Shown: positions 8,641-18,586, counted from the stretch's first letter. The stretch: 46,693 nucleotides of DNA from Limivicinus sp963617275 (GCA_963617275.1 CAVENX010000052.1:1-46693), one strand, 5' to 3'. Numbers and translations: made by a program. Notes: generated by a model from the sequence alone, not told the origin.

Positions 8641-10635
8641 ATGGCGAATTCAACTCCACAGTATGGAAATGACAGTATTTCTCAGCTTAAAGGTGCAGAC
8701 AGAGTAAGAAAAAGACCGGGGGTCATTTTCGGCTCTGACGGGCTTGACGGCTGTGAACACGCGGTTTTTGAGATACTCTCAAACGCGATAGACGAAGCAC
8801 GCGAGGGCTACGGCGATCTTATAACGCTTACCTATTATGAGGATAAGTCCATTGAGGTGGAGGATTTCGGGCGCGGCTGCCCGGTGGATTGGAACCCGAA
8901 TGAAAAGCGCTTCAATTGGGAGCTTGTTTTTTGCGAGCTTTATGCGGGCGGCAAGTACAAAAACACCGACGGGGGAGACTATGAGTATTCCCTCGGGCTT
9001 AACGGCCTCGGTTCGTGCGCTACACAGTATGCTTCCGAATATATGGACGTTACCGTCCGCAGGGACGGGAAGAAATATCAGCTGCACTTCAAGAAAGGCA
9101 AGGTCTGCGGCAAAAAAGGGCAGGAGCTGTCCGTTGAGGATACCGACCGGAAGAAAACCGGCACAACGATCCGCTGGAAGCCGGATATGGAGGTCTTTAC
9201 GGACATTTCCATCCCCCATGAGTATTTTGACGATGTGCTTCACAGGCAGTCCGTTGTAAATGCCGGCATAACCTTCAGACTCAGGATCGAGGAAAACGGC
9301 CGGTTCACCCAAAAGGACTACTGTTATCCCAACGGTATAATCGACTATGTGAAGGAGATCGCGGGAGACGGGGCGCTCACCGCACCGGAGTTTATTTCCG
9401 CCGAACGCCGGGGGCGCGACAGGGACGACAAACCGGAGTATAAGGTCAAGCTCTCTGCGGCGTTCTGCTTTTCAAACAAGACGCAGCTTATCGAGTATTA
9501 TCACAACTCGTCGTGGCTTGAAAACGGCGGCGCGCCGGACAAGGCGGTGAAAAGTGCTTTTGTTTCCGCGATAGATTTGTATATCAAACAGATAGGCAAG
9601 TATCAGAAAAACGAATCGGCGATAAAGTTTCAGGATATACAGGACTGCCTTATCCTTGTGACAAACTGCTTTTCCACACAGACAAGCTATGAAAACCAGA
9701 CCAAAAAGGCGATAAACAACCTTTTCATCCAAAAGGCGATGACGGAATTTTTCAAATCCCGCCTTGAAGTATACTTTATTGAGAACAAGCCCGAGGCGGA
9801 CAGGATCGCCGAGCAGGTGCTTATCAACAAGCGTAGCCGTGAAACCGCCGAAAAAGCCCGTCAGGGTATGAAAAAGAAGCTTTCCGGCAGCATTGATATC
9901 GCAAACCGCGTTCAGAAGTTTGTGGATTGCCGGAGCCGTGAGCCGGAGAAGCGCGAGATATATATTGTCGAGGGCGACAGCGCACTCGGCGCGTGCAAGC
10001 TTTCGAGAGACGCTGAATTTCAGGGTATAATGCCGGTCAGAGGCAAAATACTCAACTGCCTCAAGGCCGACTATGTGCGCATTTTCAAGAGCGACGTCAT
10101 AACCGATCTTATGAAGGTGCTCGGCTGCGGCGTTGAGGTCAAAGACAAGCACGTAAAGGAGCTTTCAAGCTTTGACCTTGACAACCTCAGGTGGAGTAAG
10201 ATAATAATCTGCACTGACGCAGACGTTGACGGCTTTCAGATAAGGACCCTTATCCTCACCATGCTCTACCGCCTTGTGCCGACGCTCATAAACGAGGGCT
10301 ATGTATATATTGCCGAGTCCCCGCTTTATGAGATAGAATGTAAGGGAAAAACGTATTTTGCCTATTCCGACCGTGAAAAGGCGGAGATAACCGACAGTCT
10401 CAAGGGCGCGAAGATGAGCATCAGCCGCAGCAAGGGTCTTGGCGAGAACGACCCGGACATGATGTGGATGACCACAATGAATCCGGAGAGCAGACGTCTG
10501 ATCAAGGTTATGCCGGAGGATGCGCAGCGCATGAGCGAGATGTTCGATCTGCTTCTGGGCGATAACCTTGATGGCAGGAAAAACCATATAGCCGAGTTCG
10601 GGTATAAATATCTGGATATGGCGGATATATCATAA
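8641..10635 (+). CDS. parE: Type IIA topoisomerase ATPase/TOPRIM subunit (ParE/GyrB type)
   Basis: 664 aa. The GHKL ATPase domain shows NAIDEA (Mg-ATP Asn), VEDFGRGCPV and GLNGLGSCATQYAS. The TOPRIM part has IVEGDSALGACK and DADVDGFQIRTL with the acidic residues that bind metal. GyrB normally has EGDSAGG and DADVDGAHIRTL, so this copy is divergent. Pairing with a ParC/GyrA-like gene away from dnaA/recF suggests the second topoisomerase (IV-like, decatenation) rather than gyrase, but assignment between the two is not certain from sequence alone. Confidence 0.78.
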   Translation: MANSTPQYGNDSISQLKGADRVRKRPGVIFGSDGLDGCEHAVFEILSNAIDEAREGYGDLITLTYYEDKSIEVEDFGRGCPVDWNPNEKRFNWELVFCELYAGGKYKNTDGGDYEYSLGLNGLGSCATQYASEYMDVTVRRDGKKYQLHFKKGKVCGKKGQELSVEDTDRKKTGTTIRWKPDMEVFTDISIPHEYFDDVLHRQSVVNAGITFRLRIEENGRFTQKDYCYPNGIIDYVKEIAGDGALTAPEFISAERRGRDRDDKPEYKVKLSAAFCFSNKTQLIEYYHNSSWLENGGAPDKAVKSAFVSAIDLYIKQIGKYQKNESAIKFQDIQDCLILVTNCFSTQTSYENQTKKAINNLFIQKAMTEFFKSRLEVYFIENKPEADRIAEQVLINKRSRETAEKARQGMKKKLSGSIDIANRVQKFVDCRSREPEKREIYIVEGDSALGACKLSRDAEFQGIMPVRGKILNCLKADYVRIFKSDVITDLMKVLGCGVEVKDKHVKELSSFDLDNLRWSKIIICTDADVDGFQIRTLILTMLYRLVPTLINEGYVYIAESPLYEIECKGKTYFAYSDREKAEITDSLKGAKMSISRSKGLGENDPDMMWMTTMNPESRRLIKVMPEDAQRMSEMFDLLLGDNLDGRKNHIAEFGYKYLDMADIS

Positions 10636-10644
10636 AGAGAGGAA

Positions 10645-10666
10645 ACGCGGCTTATCACGCGGCTTA
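10645..10666 (+). repeat. Short tandem direct repeat upstream of the zinc-ribbon gene
   Basis: ACGCGGCTTA occurs twice (10645-10654, 10657-10666) with 2 bp between, in the 38-bp gap between parE and the next start. It sits where a ribosome site would be expected and pushes the GAGAGG at 10636-10641 about 32 bases from the ATG. Confidence 0.6.
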
Positions 10667-10673
10667 CAAAAAC

Positions 10674-10967
10674 ATGAAAACATATGGAAATTCGTTTGTT
10701 GAGAGCAGGGAACTGGCAAAAAAGCTGGCGATAGCAACTGTGATATCAGGCGCTGCAAGCTTTATCGCAGGCGGCGCGGACAGCGCTATTCAGTTCTGGC
10801 TCCTTGCGTTTACGCTTGTTCTGTGCGCTGCCACAGTGTACATTATTGTAAGGTACTGCCGCTGCCCCTACTGCGGAAAGCACATTCTGGTGGGCGTTCT
10901 GAAGGTGAAGGTCTGTCCGGCGTGCCGCCGCAATCTTGAAACCGGGAAAAAGGCAAAGAAAAAATAA
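10674..10967 (+). CDS. Small membrane protein with C-terminal zinc ribbon, unknown function
   Basis: 97 aa. Two membrane helices (about residues 18-36 and 42-64) are followed by a cytoplasmic tail with CPYC and CPAC pairs spaced C-x2-C-x13-C-x2-C, a zinc-ribbon pattern, and a Lys-rich end. No known family is recognised. It lies between the two topoisomerase subunit genes, which usually abut, and is transcribed with them. No good ribosome site lies at the right distance, so translation may be weak or coupled. A role in tethering DNA or the topoisomerase to the membrane is speculation. Confidence 0.6.
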   Translation: MKTYGNSFVESRELAKKLAIATVISGAASFIAGGADSAIQFWLLAFTLVLCAATVYIIVRYCRCPYCGKHILVGVLKVKVCPACRRNLETGKKAKKK

Positions 10968-10988
10968 TCGTTGTAACGGAGAAATATC

Positions 10989-13229
10989 GTGGCAAAGAAG
11001 AATCAGAGCGAAAAGAAGAGAGCGGATAACCCCAATGTTGTGGGACTCAGGGCGGAGGTTCTGGAACAGCCCATAACCGAAACGCTTGAGACAAACTATA
11101 TGCCCTACGCGATGAGCGTTATCGTTTCTCGTGCAATACCCGAGATTGACGGCTTCAAACCGTCTCACCGCAAGCTCCTCTATACCATGTTCAAAATGGG
11201 GCTTCTTACCGGGAAGAGGACGAAGAGCGCAAATATCGTCGGGCAGACGATGAAGCTCAATCCGCACGGCGATGCGGCAATATATGAGACGATGGTGCGC
11301 CTGGCAGCGGGGTACGAGGCACTGCTCACGCCGTTTGTGGATTCCAAGGGCAACTTCGGCAAGGTGTACTCAAGGGATATGTCTTATGCGGCCTCCCGTT
11401 ATACCGAGGCAAAGCTATCGGATATCTGCGCGGAGATTTTCAAGGATATAGACAAGGACAATGTTGACTTTACGGATAACTATGACGGCAGCATGAAGGA
11501 GCCTGTGCTTCTCCCCACCGCTTTTCCGAATGTGCTCGTATCCGCAAACTCGGGCATTGCCGTCGGCATGGCAAGCATGATCTGCGGCTTCAACCTCAAC
11601 GAGGTATGCGAAACGACGATAAATTATCTGCGCGATCCGGAATGCGACATTATGTCAACCATGCCTGCACCGGATTTTCCGACCGGCGGTGAGATCGTCT
11701 ATAACCGGCGCGAAATGGAGGAGATATACCGTACCGGACGCGGCAGCTTCAAGGTAAGGGCGAAGTGGCGGCACCTGCCTAAAGAGAACATCATCGAGAT
11801 CTACGAGATACCTTATACGACCACGGCGGAAGCAATAATCGATAAGGTGGCGGAGCTTATAAAGCTCGGCAAGGTGCGCGAGATAAACGATATGCGTGAC
11901 GAGACGGATCTCGGCGGTCTCCGCCTTGCGATAGATCTCAAGCGCGGTGCGGATCCCGACAAGCTTATGGCGAAGCTTTTCAAAATGACCACGCTTCAGG
12001 ATACGTTCCCGTGCAATTTCAATATCCTTGTCGGCGGCAATCCCAAGGTCATGGGCGTTGCGGAGATACTTGATGAGTGGACGGCGTGGAGAAGCGACTG
12101 CATCCGCCGCCGGGTATACTTCGAGCTTGGAAAGAAGCAGGAAAAGCTGCATCTTTTGAAGGGACTTGCGAAGATACTGCTGGATATCGACAAGGCCATA
12201 GACATTATCCGCAATACAGAGCTTGAGGCGGACGTTGTGCCGAACCTGATGATGGGCTTCGGGATAGATCAGATCCAGGCGGAATATGTGGCGGAGATCA
12301 GGCTGCGCAATATCAACCGCGAGTTTATTCTCAAGCGCACCGGCGAGACCGAGCAGCTGGAGAGCGATATAGAGGAGCTTGAATCCACTGTCAATAACCG
12401 CCGGAAGATAAAGTCGATTATTATAGACGAACTTAAAGGCATAAATAAGAAGTACCCCGTGCCGAGAAAGACGACGCTTGTGTATTCCGATGAGATAACG
12501 GAGTATAATGAAGAGGAAACCGTCGATGCATATCCCGTCACGCTGTTTTTGAGCAGAGAGGGCTATTTCAAGAAGATAACGGCGCAGTCGCTGCGTATGA
12601 GCGGGGAGCAGAAGTATAAGGATGGGGACGCACTGAAGCTGAACTTTGAAGCCACCAATGCCTCGGAGCTTCTTATTCTTACCGACCGCCAGCAGATGTA
12701 CAAGGCGCGTCTTTCGGATTTTGAGGACTGCAAGGCGTCAACGCTGGGAATCTATCTCCCGACGCGGCTTAAAATGGATGAAGGAGAGAGCATTATAACG
12801 ATGCTTGACCCGAAGGATTATAAAAACCATTTGCTGTTTGCCTTTGAAAACGGAAAGATCGCAAGGGTGGAGCTTTCCGCATATGAGACGAAGACAAACA
12901 GGAAGAAGCTTATCGGTGCATATTCGGATAAGAGTCCGTTATGCGCGGTGCTTGTGCTTGAGGGCGAAAGGGACATACTCTGCACCGCAAGCGACAACAG
13001 GGCGCTCATATTCAACACATCGCTCATGCAGCCGAAGGCAAGCCGGAGTACGCAGGGCGTCGCGGTCATGTCGCTCAAGGCAAAGCGGAAAATGACCGGC
13101 GCTGTGTTTGCCGAGGAGAGCAGCATAAAAAATACCGCAAGGTACAGGGTGCGCAGCATACCGGCTGCGGGCGCTCTCATAAAGGATGAGGACAGCGAAT
13201 TTCAGCAGATATCGCTGATAGACGAGTGA
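10989..13229 (+). CDS. parC: Type IIA topoisomerase DNA-cleavage subunit (ParC/GyrA type)
   Basis: 746 aa. The winged-helix breakage domain carries the catalytic tyrosine at residue 138 in ASRYTEAK, with the expected YAMSVIVSRAIPEIDG start and the PNVLVSANSGIAVGMA segment. A coiled-coil gate follows, then a short C-terminal domain; full GyrA proteins run beyond 800 aa, so the wrapping domain is reduced, as in ParC. The quinolone-pocket positions equivalent to E. coli GyrA Ser83 and Asp87 are Ala96 and Glu100 here. The gene starts at an ATG-like GTG, 'gtggcaaag', 21 bp after the zinc-ribbon gene, preceded by CGGAG. It would form a heterotetramer with the ParE-like subunit. Confidence 0.8.
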   Translation: MAKKNQSEKKRADNPNVVGLRAEVLEQPITETLETNYMPYAMSVIVSRAIPEIDGFKPSHRKLLYTMFKMGLLTGKRTKSANIVGQTMKLNPHGDAAIYETMVRLAAGYEALLTPFVDSKGNFGKVYSRDMSYAASRYTEAKLSDICAEIFKDIDKDNVDFTDNYDGSMKEPVLLPTAFPNVLVSANSGIAVGMASMICGFNLNEVCETTINYLRDPECDIMSTMPAPDFPTGGEIVYNRREMEEIYRTGRGSFKVRAKWRHLPKENIIEIYEIPYTTTAEAIIDKVAELIKLGKVREINDMRDETDLGGLRLAIDLKRGADPDKLMAKLFKMTTLQDTFPCNFNILVGGNPKVMGVAEILDEWTAWRSDCIRRRVYFELGKKQEKLHLLKGLAKILLDIDKAIDIIRNTELEADVVPNLMMGFGIDQIQAEYVAEIRLRNINREFILKRTGETEQLESDIEELESTVNNRRKIKSIIIDELKGINKKYPVPRKTTLVYSDEITEYNEEETVDAYPVTLFLSREGYFKKITAQSLRMSGEQKYKDGDALKLNFEATNASELLILTDRQQMYKARLSDFEDCKASTLGIYLPTRLKMDEGESIITMLDPKDYKNHLLFAFENGKIARVELSAYETKTNRKKLIGAYSDKSPLCAVLVLEGERDILCTASDNRALIFNTSLMQPKASRSTQGVAVMSLKAKRKMTGAVFAEESSIKNTARYRVRSIPAAGALIKDEDSEFQQISLIDE

Positions 13230-13277
13230 TGCCTGCTGCCGGAACGATCACGCGGATTCAGATCAGAAAGGTGAAAA

Positions 13278-14180
13278 ATGGATAAAAACGACGCCGCAAA
13301 TAACGTAAATGACGCCGGAAGAAGCAGGGGCGCAATGATCGTGTGGAGCTATGTGCTCATTATATTCGGCTGCTTCTTGTATGCCGTCGGATTCAGGTTT
13401 TTCATGTTCCCGAATTCGATAGTTTCCGGAGGACTGACCGGCATTGCAATGATAATCAACAAATTTACCGGGCTTCCGATAGGTACAATGGTGTTTGCAA
13501 TGAACCTGCCGCTGTTTGCATATGCGTGGAAAAAGTTCGGGAGAAAGTTTATCATTGCTTCCTTCGCAGGGACGCTCCTGTCGTCCGCTTTTGTCGATCT
13601 GCTTGCGCTTACTGGCATCGCGGCGACAGACGATGCGATGCTTGCAGCGATCATAGGCGGCGTCATAAAGGGCGCCGGTATGGGGATCATATACTATGCC
13701 GGCGGTACAACCGGGGGGATAGACATTGTCGTAAAGCTCCTGCGGAGAAAGTATTTCAACATGAACTTCGGCACGATAATGCTTGCTCTTGACGCGTGCA
13801 TTATTGCGGCCTACGCGCTGGCTTTCAGGATATATGAAAGCGCAATGTACGCCGTGATAGCGATCTATGTCACAAGCAAGGTGATAGACGTTGTGCTCTA
13901 CGGCTTTGATATTTCAAGCATTTTTTATATTATCAGCGAAAAATGCGATGAAATAGCGGGCGAACTTGTAAACGGGCTCCACCGCGGCGTTACGTTCCTT
14001 GACGCTGAGGGAGCATATTCCCACCGCAGGGAGCGGGTGATAATGAGCGTACTGAAAAAGACTCAGATCGCCGATGCGCGGCGCATGATAAGAAAGATAG
14101 ACCCGAACGCCTTTGTCATCGTAACGGATGCGAAGAACGTGTTCGGCCGGGGCTTTGACGATATTATTGATGCAAAATAA
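13278..14180 (+). CDS. YitT-family membrane protein
   Basis: 300 aa. Five to six membrane helices in the first 190 residues include the family segment FRFFMFPNSIVSGGLTGIA and GGTTGGIDIVVKLL. A soluble C-terminal DUF2179 domain ends in the motif AFVIVTDAKNVFGRGF. YitT proteins are common multicopy membrane proteins of Firmicutes with unclear transport function. AGAAAGG ribosome site. It follows parC by 48 bp and precedes the lipoprotein gene by 12 bp, probably in one transcript. Confidence 0.88.
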   Translation: MDKNDAANNVNDAGRSRGAMIVWSYVLIIFGCFLYAVGFRFFMFPNSIVSGGLTGIAMIINKFTGLPIGTMVFAMNLPLFAYAWKKFGRKFIIASFAGTLLSSAFVDLLALTGIAATDDAMLAAIIGGVIKGAGMGIIYYAGGTTGGIDIVVKLLRRKYFNMNFGTIMLALDACIIAAYALAFRIYESAMYAVIAIYVTSKVIDVVLYGFDISSIFYIISEKCDEIAGELVNGLHRGVTFLDAEGAYSHRRERVIMSVLKKTQIADARRMIRKIDPNAFVIVTDAKNVFGRGFDDIIDAK

Positions 14181-14192
14181 ACGGAGTGCTTT

Positions 14193-15314
14193 ATGAAAAA
14201 GGGCGTTGTTTTGCTTTGGACACTTCTTGCCGTGCTTCTGCTTGCGGGGTGCGGCGGGGTGTATGATAAGGAGTATATTTCCGTTGAGGACTATCTGCCT
14301 GCCTCACAGGAGAGCGGTTCCGATGAGGACAAGATAACGGTCAGGGATTATTTTACTCTCAAGCGGACCATAAGGGACATGGTCAACCGCGGAGCGCAGG
14401 GCGGGACGGTGATCTTTGACAACGCTTATGATGGGGATATCTCGGCGGATATGTCGAGCGCATGCTGGGAAGTGCGTACAAAGGATGCACTGTGCGCTTA
14501 CTGCGTTGAAAACATTTCATATGAGCTTAATCATATAATCACCTATGACGAGGCGAAAATATATGTCAGCTATATGCAGTCCGGCGTCAGCATTGACGAG
14601 ATAATCAGACTCCCGTATTCTACCGATATCGAAAGCGTTCTCCGGCAGTCAATGGAAGACAGCCGCGGCAACGTGGTAATACTTACGGGGAAAAGCTCGC
14701 TTGCGGCGGAGGATGTTGAAAACATGGCCGCAAACGTATATAAAAGTGACCCTATGCTTTCTCCAAAGGAGCCTGATGCAAGCGTCAATATGTTCAGCGG
14801 CGAAAATATGCAGCGGCTTTATGATATCCACATAAATTACGGCGAAGCGGTGAAGGAGCTTGAAGCTAAGAAGGAAAAGCTTGCCGGATTCAACCCGTTT
14901 GCAGGGATTTCCGCCGAAGAAATGAGCGAACTTGACAGAGTGACTCTTGCTTTTGAATATCTCACCGAAAACTGCACACTCTGCGAAGAGGGACAGAAAA
15001 ACAACATATACTGCGCCGTAATAGAGAAAAAGAGCGACAGCGAGGGCATTGCACTGGCGTATGTCGCGTTGTGCAAGCAGCTTGGCATAGAGTGCCGTAT
15101 AGTTTACGGACAGTACAATATGGAAAACCACTGCTGGAACATAATAAAGCTCGGCACAAAGTATTATCATGTGGATGTGAGCAAGGGCATTTCTCAGCAG
15201 AGATGGACATGCTTCCTGTGCGAGGATGAGCAGTTCTGGAAAAACTACCGCTGGGATATTGAATCCTACCCGAAATGCGGCAGCAGAAGCACAATATTGA
15301 CAGAAAGTGAATGA
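14193..15314 (+). CDS. Lipoprotein with degenerate transglutaminase-like domain
   Basis: 373 aa. A lipoprotein signal peptide ends at LLAGC (Cys near residue 19), so the protein is anchored outside the membrane. The C-terminal 110 residues resemble a transglutaminase-like fold: SEGIALAYVALCKQLGIECRIVYG, then NHCWNIIKLGTKYYHVDVS carrying the expected His and Asp. The position of the catalytic Cys (usually xCxGxA) is Ser in DSEGIA, so protease or crosslinking activity is doubtful and a binding role is possible. The N-terminal 200 residues are not recognised. Convergent with phoU. Confidence 0.65.
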   Translation: MKKGVVLLWTLLAVLLLAGCGGVYDKEYISVEDYLPASQESGSDEDKITVRDYFTLKRTIRDMVNRGAQGGTVIFDNAYDGDISADMSSACWEVRTKDALCAYCVENISYELNHIITYDEAKIYVSYMQSGVSIDEIIRLPYSTDIESVLRQSMEDSRGNVVILTGKSSLAAEDVENMAANVYKSDPMLSPKEPDASVNMFSGENMQRLYDIHINYGEAVKELEAKKEKLAGFNPFAGISAEEMSELDRVTLAFEYLTENCTLCEEGQKNNIYCAVIEKKSDSEGIALAYVALCKQLGIECRIVYGQYNMENHCWNIIKLGTKYYHVDVSKGISQQRWTCFLCEDEQFWKNYRWDIESYPKCGSRSTILTESE

Positions 15315-15321
15315 CGGGAAA

Positions 15322-15357
15322 GAGCAGCACTGCGGCGATATCGCCGCAGTGCTGCTC
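15322..15357. terminator. 36-bp perfect palindrome, bidirectional terminator
   Basis: Perfect, loop-free dyad centred on GATATC. It lies between the convergent lipoprotein gene (stop at 15314) and phoU, and overlaps the first two bases of the phoU stop triplet. T-runs on either side are short, so termination strength is uncertain. Confidence 0.75.
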
Positions 15358-16009
15358 AATTTCTGCTTGCTATAATATGATGTCCCGTTACGGAAAACTC
15401 CACCCATTCGGCAATGTTTACCGCATGATCGCCGATACGTTCAAAATATTTGGCTATCATGAGCAGGTCTATCGCGTACTCGCCGTCGGCTGCGCTGGCA
15501 GTTATCATTGCGATCAGGGTATTCTTGACGCGCATGAAAGCCTCATCTACTATGTCGTCATAATCTATGACCGCCTTTGCAAGCGCAAGGTCTCTTTTTA
15601 CATAGGCTTCAATACTGTCGTTGACCATTTTGATCGTAGCCTCCGCCATAAGGCGTATGTCATGACATTCTTCACCCGTTCTGCCGCCCAAAAAGGTGAT
15701 TATCTCGGCTATATCCTCCGCCTGATCGCCGATCCTCTCCATGTCCGTTATCATTTTGAGTGCGGCGGAAATAATGCGGAGATCCTTTGCCACGGGCTGC
15801 TGCTGAAGCAGAAGCTTCAGACAGATGGACTCTATTTCACGCTCCATCTGGTCGATCCTGCCGCCGCTTTCTATGGCCTTTTTCGCGTCGGAGCTGCTGC
15901 CGTTGAGCAGGGCTTTTACGGAAAGGGCGATTATACTCTCACATTCACAGCCCATTTCGGTCATTTTCCTGTTGAGCAGATCTAACTGCTCGTCAAATCT
16001 GTTTCTCAT
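15356..16009 (-). CDS. phoU: Phosphate signalling/transport regulator PhoU
   Basis: 217 aa, all-helical, with two tandem PhoU three-helix repeats. The acidic metal-binding clusters appear as DMERIGDQAEDIAE in the first repeat and ERIGDHAVNIAEW in the second. PhoU restrains the PhoR/PhoP response and Pst uptake when phosphate is sufficient. Last gene of the pst operon, 43 bp after pstB, with a GGAGG site. No phoR/phoP pair is in the window. Confidence 0.95.
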   Translation of the reverse strand: MRNRFDEQLDLLNRKMTEMGCECESIIALSVKALLNGSSSDAKKAIESGGRIDQMEREIESICLKLLLQQQPVAKDLRIISAALKMITDMERIGDQAEDIAEIITFLGGRTGEECHDIRLMAEATIKMVNDSIEAYVKRDLALAKAVIDYDDIVDEAFMRVKNTLIAMITASAADGEYAIDLLMIAKYFERIGDHAVNIAEWVEFSVTGHHIIASRN

Positions 16010-16052
16010 GCTTTCCTCCGTAAAATTTTTTTACAGCACTGCTGTTTCGGTG

Positions 16053-16808
16053 TCAGCCAAATCTTCCGGTTATGTAGTCTTCTGTCCGTTTATCGACAGG
16101 TGTGGAAAACAGCTTTTCCGTATCGTCGGTTTCTATAAGCTCACCCAAAAGGAAGAACGCGGTTTTGTCCGAAATGCGTACTGCCTGCTGCATATTGTGC
16201 GTTACAATGATTATCGCGTACTTTTCTTTGAGCAGCAGTATGAGATCCTCGATACGGGAGGTCGAGATTGGGTCAAGAGCGGATGTAGGCTCATCCATGA
16301 GCAGCACCTTCGGCCTTACCGCGAGTGCGCGTGCGATGCAAAGTCTCTGCTGCTGTCCGCCGGACAGACCGAGTGCGCTTTTCCTAAGCCTGTCCTTCAC
16401 CTCGTCCCATATCGATGCGTCCCTCAACGACCGTTCGACGATCTCTTCAAGCTCCTTTCTTGCCGTGATCCCGTGTGTGCGCGGGCCGTAAGCGATGTTG
16501 TCATATATGCTCATCGGGAAAGGGTTCGGCTTCTGGAACACCATGCCGACGTCCCTGCGAAGCTCGTTGACGTCCACATCCTTGCCGAAAATGCTCATGC
16601 CGTTATATGTTACGTTTCCGGCTATCCTGACACCAGGTATCAGGTCGTTCATACGGTTGAGCGTTTTGAGGAAAGTGGATTTGCCGCAGCCCGACGGGCC
16701 AATCAGCGCCATTATGCTCTTGTCGGGGATGCCGATGCTTATATCTTTGAGCGCGTGCGTTTCGCCGTACCAGAGATTGAGCTTATCCGCCGTGATTATT
16801 TCGTTCAT
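16053..16808 (-). CDS. pstB: Phosphate ABC transporter ATP-binding protein
   Basis: 251 aa. Walker A GPSGCGKST, ABC signature LSGGQQQR, Walker B VLLMDEPTSALDP and the switch His in IIVTHNM are all present. The PstB-type motif LNRMNDLIPG follows Walker A. It energises phosphate import through PstC/PstA. The start at 16808 has AAGGAGAA upstream and overlaps the pstA stop (ATGA). The longer open frame upstream is pstA read in another frame. Confidence 0.96.
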   Translation of the reverse strand: MNEIITADKLNLWYGETHALKDISIGIPDKSIMALIGPSGCGKSTFLKTLNRMNDLIPGVRIAGNVTYNGMSIFGKDVDVNELRRDVGMVFQKPNPFPMSIYDNIAYGPRTHGITARKELEEIVERSLRDASIWDEVKDRLRKSALGLSGGQQQRLCIARALAVRPKVLLMDEPTSALDPISTSRIEDLILLLKEKYAIIIVTHNMQQAVRISDKTAFFLLGELIETDDTEKLFSTPVDKRTEDYITGRFG

Positions 16809-17647
16809 AGACTTCTCCTTTTTGAAAAGTGCTTTCCGACCGCTGCGGCAGAAAGGTTGATAAGCAGCGTAAGAACCATGAGGATCGCGGCGATGGCAAA
16901 AGCCGCGCCGAACTCGCCCTCCTCCTTCGCATATACATACAGCGCTACGGTCAGTGTAGCGCCGGGACTTACAAGACCGGTGAACAGCCCGTTTACGGCG
17001 TGTGCAAAGCCTGCGGTGAACAGCAGCGCCGCCGATTCGCCTAAAATTCGGCCGACGGAGAGAATACACCCAGTTATAACGCCGTCGATGCAGCCGGGCA
17101 GTACGACTGTGCGGATAACGCGCCATTTACCTGCACCCAGGCCGAAAGCGCCCTCGCGGTAGCTTTGCGGAACGGTTTTGAGGCTTTCCTGCGTTGTGCG
17201 CATTACGGTGGGCAGATTCATGATAACGAGCGTCAGAGCGCCGGCAATGAGGCTTGTGCCGAAGTTGTTGGAAAATAGGAGCATACCGACAAGCCCGTAG
17301 ATAACGGACGGTATTCCAGACAGCGTTTCCGCGGCGTATTCAATGGCGGAGACGATTCTTTTGCTTTTTGCGTATTCCGTGAGATATACCGCCGCGCCCA
17401 CGCCGAGAGGAAGTACGATAACAAGCGCGGCGAGTACGATATAGACCGTATTGAGGATATCCGGCAGTATCCCTATATTACCGGTCAGGTAACTCGGCTT
17501 GGTAGAGATAAACTGCCATGAAATATTCGGCAGACCCTTTGCCATGATATAGCCGAGCATGAGCAGCAGCAGCGCCGAAGTGAGCGCGGTGCATACATAC
17601 ATCAGAGCGCGCATGAAAGCCGCATATATTTTTCTTCTTGCGTCCAT
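16805..17647 (-). CDS. pstA: Phosphate ABC transporter permease PstA
   Basis: 280 aa with six membrane helices and the permease coupling loop (EAA-like) around SYREGAFGLGAGKWRVIRTVVLP, the site that contacts PstB. The LAETLSGIPSVIYGLVGM-type segment is typical of PstA/PstC. GGAG ribosome site. It starts 1 bp after the pstC stop and overlaps pstB by 4 bp, so the permease and ATPase are translationally coupled. Confidence 0.95.
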   Translation of the reverse strand: MDARRKIYAAFMRALMYVCTALTSALLLLMLGYIMAKGLPNISWQFISTKPSYLTGNIGILPDILNTVYIVLAALVIVLPLGVGAAVYLTEYAKSKRIVSAIEYAAETLSGIPSVIYGLVGMLLFSNNFGTSLIAGALTLVIMNLPTVMRTTQESLKTVPQSYREGAFGLGAGKWRVIRTVVLPGCIDGVITGCILSVGRILGESAALLFTAGFAHAVNGLFTGLVSPGATLTVALYVYAKEEGEFGAAFAIAAILMVLTLLINLSAAAVGKHFSKRRSL

Positions 17648-17648
17648 A

Positions 17649-18521
17649 CTATTTCTCCTTATCCCGTTTCAGAAAAAAGTTGAGCGCGGCGTTTATGAGC
17701 ATGATGAAAAAGAACAGCACGAGCGCTATGGAAAACAGCGCGTTTCTTTGCAGGCTTCCCGGGCTTGAATAGGCCATTTCGCTTGCGACCGCCGTTGTAA
17801 GAAATCGCACGCTCTGAAAAAGGGAGGGCATATTCGCAACGTTTCCCGAAACCATCATGACCGCCATTGCTTCTCCTATGGCGCGCCCCACGCCCAGCAC
17901 GACAGCGGCGGCTATTCCGCTTTTCGCAGCCGGGACGGACACCCTGAAATATGTTTCCGTCGGTGTTGCGCCAAGCGCGAGGGAAGCGTCCTCATATTCC
18001 TTCGGAACCGCATCCAGCGCCGTCACCGACACCTTGACGATACTCGGCAGTATCATCACTGCAAGCACGATCATAGCGGCAAGGAGGCTTGCGCCGTCGG
18101 CGAGATCGAATGTTTTCCGTATTGCCGGTACGAGAATGAGCATACCCGCAAGACCATATACGACAGAGGGAATGCCCGCCAGAAGATTTACCGCCGTCTC
18201 AAGCGCACTGCGCACCTTTTGCCCGGCAATCTTGGAGATGAACACCGCCGTGAAAAAGCCGACAAGAACGCCGATGACAATGGCTCCGGCAGTTCCGTAT
18301 ATGCTTGTGAGGATAAAAGGCAGTATTCCGTACTTAGGTTCGGCGGCGGTGGAGGCCCACTCCTTCCCGAAAAGAAAATTGACAAGACCTATTTCCCGTA
18401 TGGCGGGTATTCCGGAAGCTATAAGGTAAACCGTGATCAGCAGAACACAGGCCACGGTTATAAGACCCAGCAGCAAAAATACCCCATGAACGGCGCTTTC
18501 AAATAATCTGTTTTTCTTCAT
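17649..18521 (-). CDS. pstC: Phosphate ABC transporter permease PstC
   Basis: 290 aa with six membrane helices. The GIPSVVYGLAGMLILVP segment and the coupling loop VPKEYEDASLALGATPTETYFRV identify the PstC partner of PstA. AAGGAA ribosome site. It lies 65 bp after pstS. That gap carries no clear terminator, only GC-rich dyads near 18540-18570 that might reduce expression of the membrane genes relative to pstS. Confidence 0.95.
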   Translation of the reverse strand: MKKNRLFESAVHGVFLLLGLITVACVLLITVYLIASGIPAIREIGLVNFLFGKEWASTAAEPKYGILPFILTSIYGTAGAIVIGVLVGFFTAVFISKIAGQKVRSALETAVNLLAGIPSVVYGLAGMLILVPAIRKTFDLADGASLLAAMIVLAVMILPSIVKVSVTALDAVPKEYEDASLALGATPTETYFRVSVPAAKSGIAAAVVLGVGRAIGEAMAVMMVSGNVANMPSLFQSVRFLTTAVASEMAYSSPGSLQRNALFSIALVLFFFIMLINAALNFFLKRDKEK

Positions 18522-18586
18522 AAATTTCCTTAAATCGGATCAAGCGGCGGTGCTGTGATAAACCGCCGCTTAAAAATTCTTTTTGC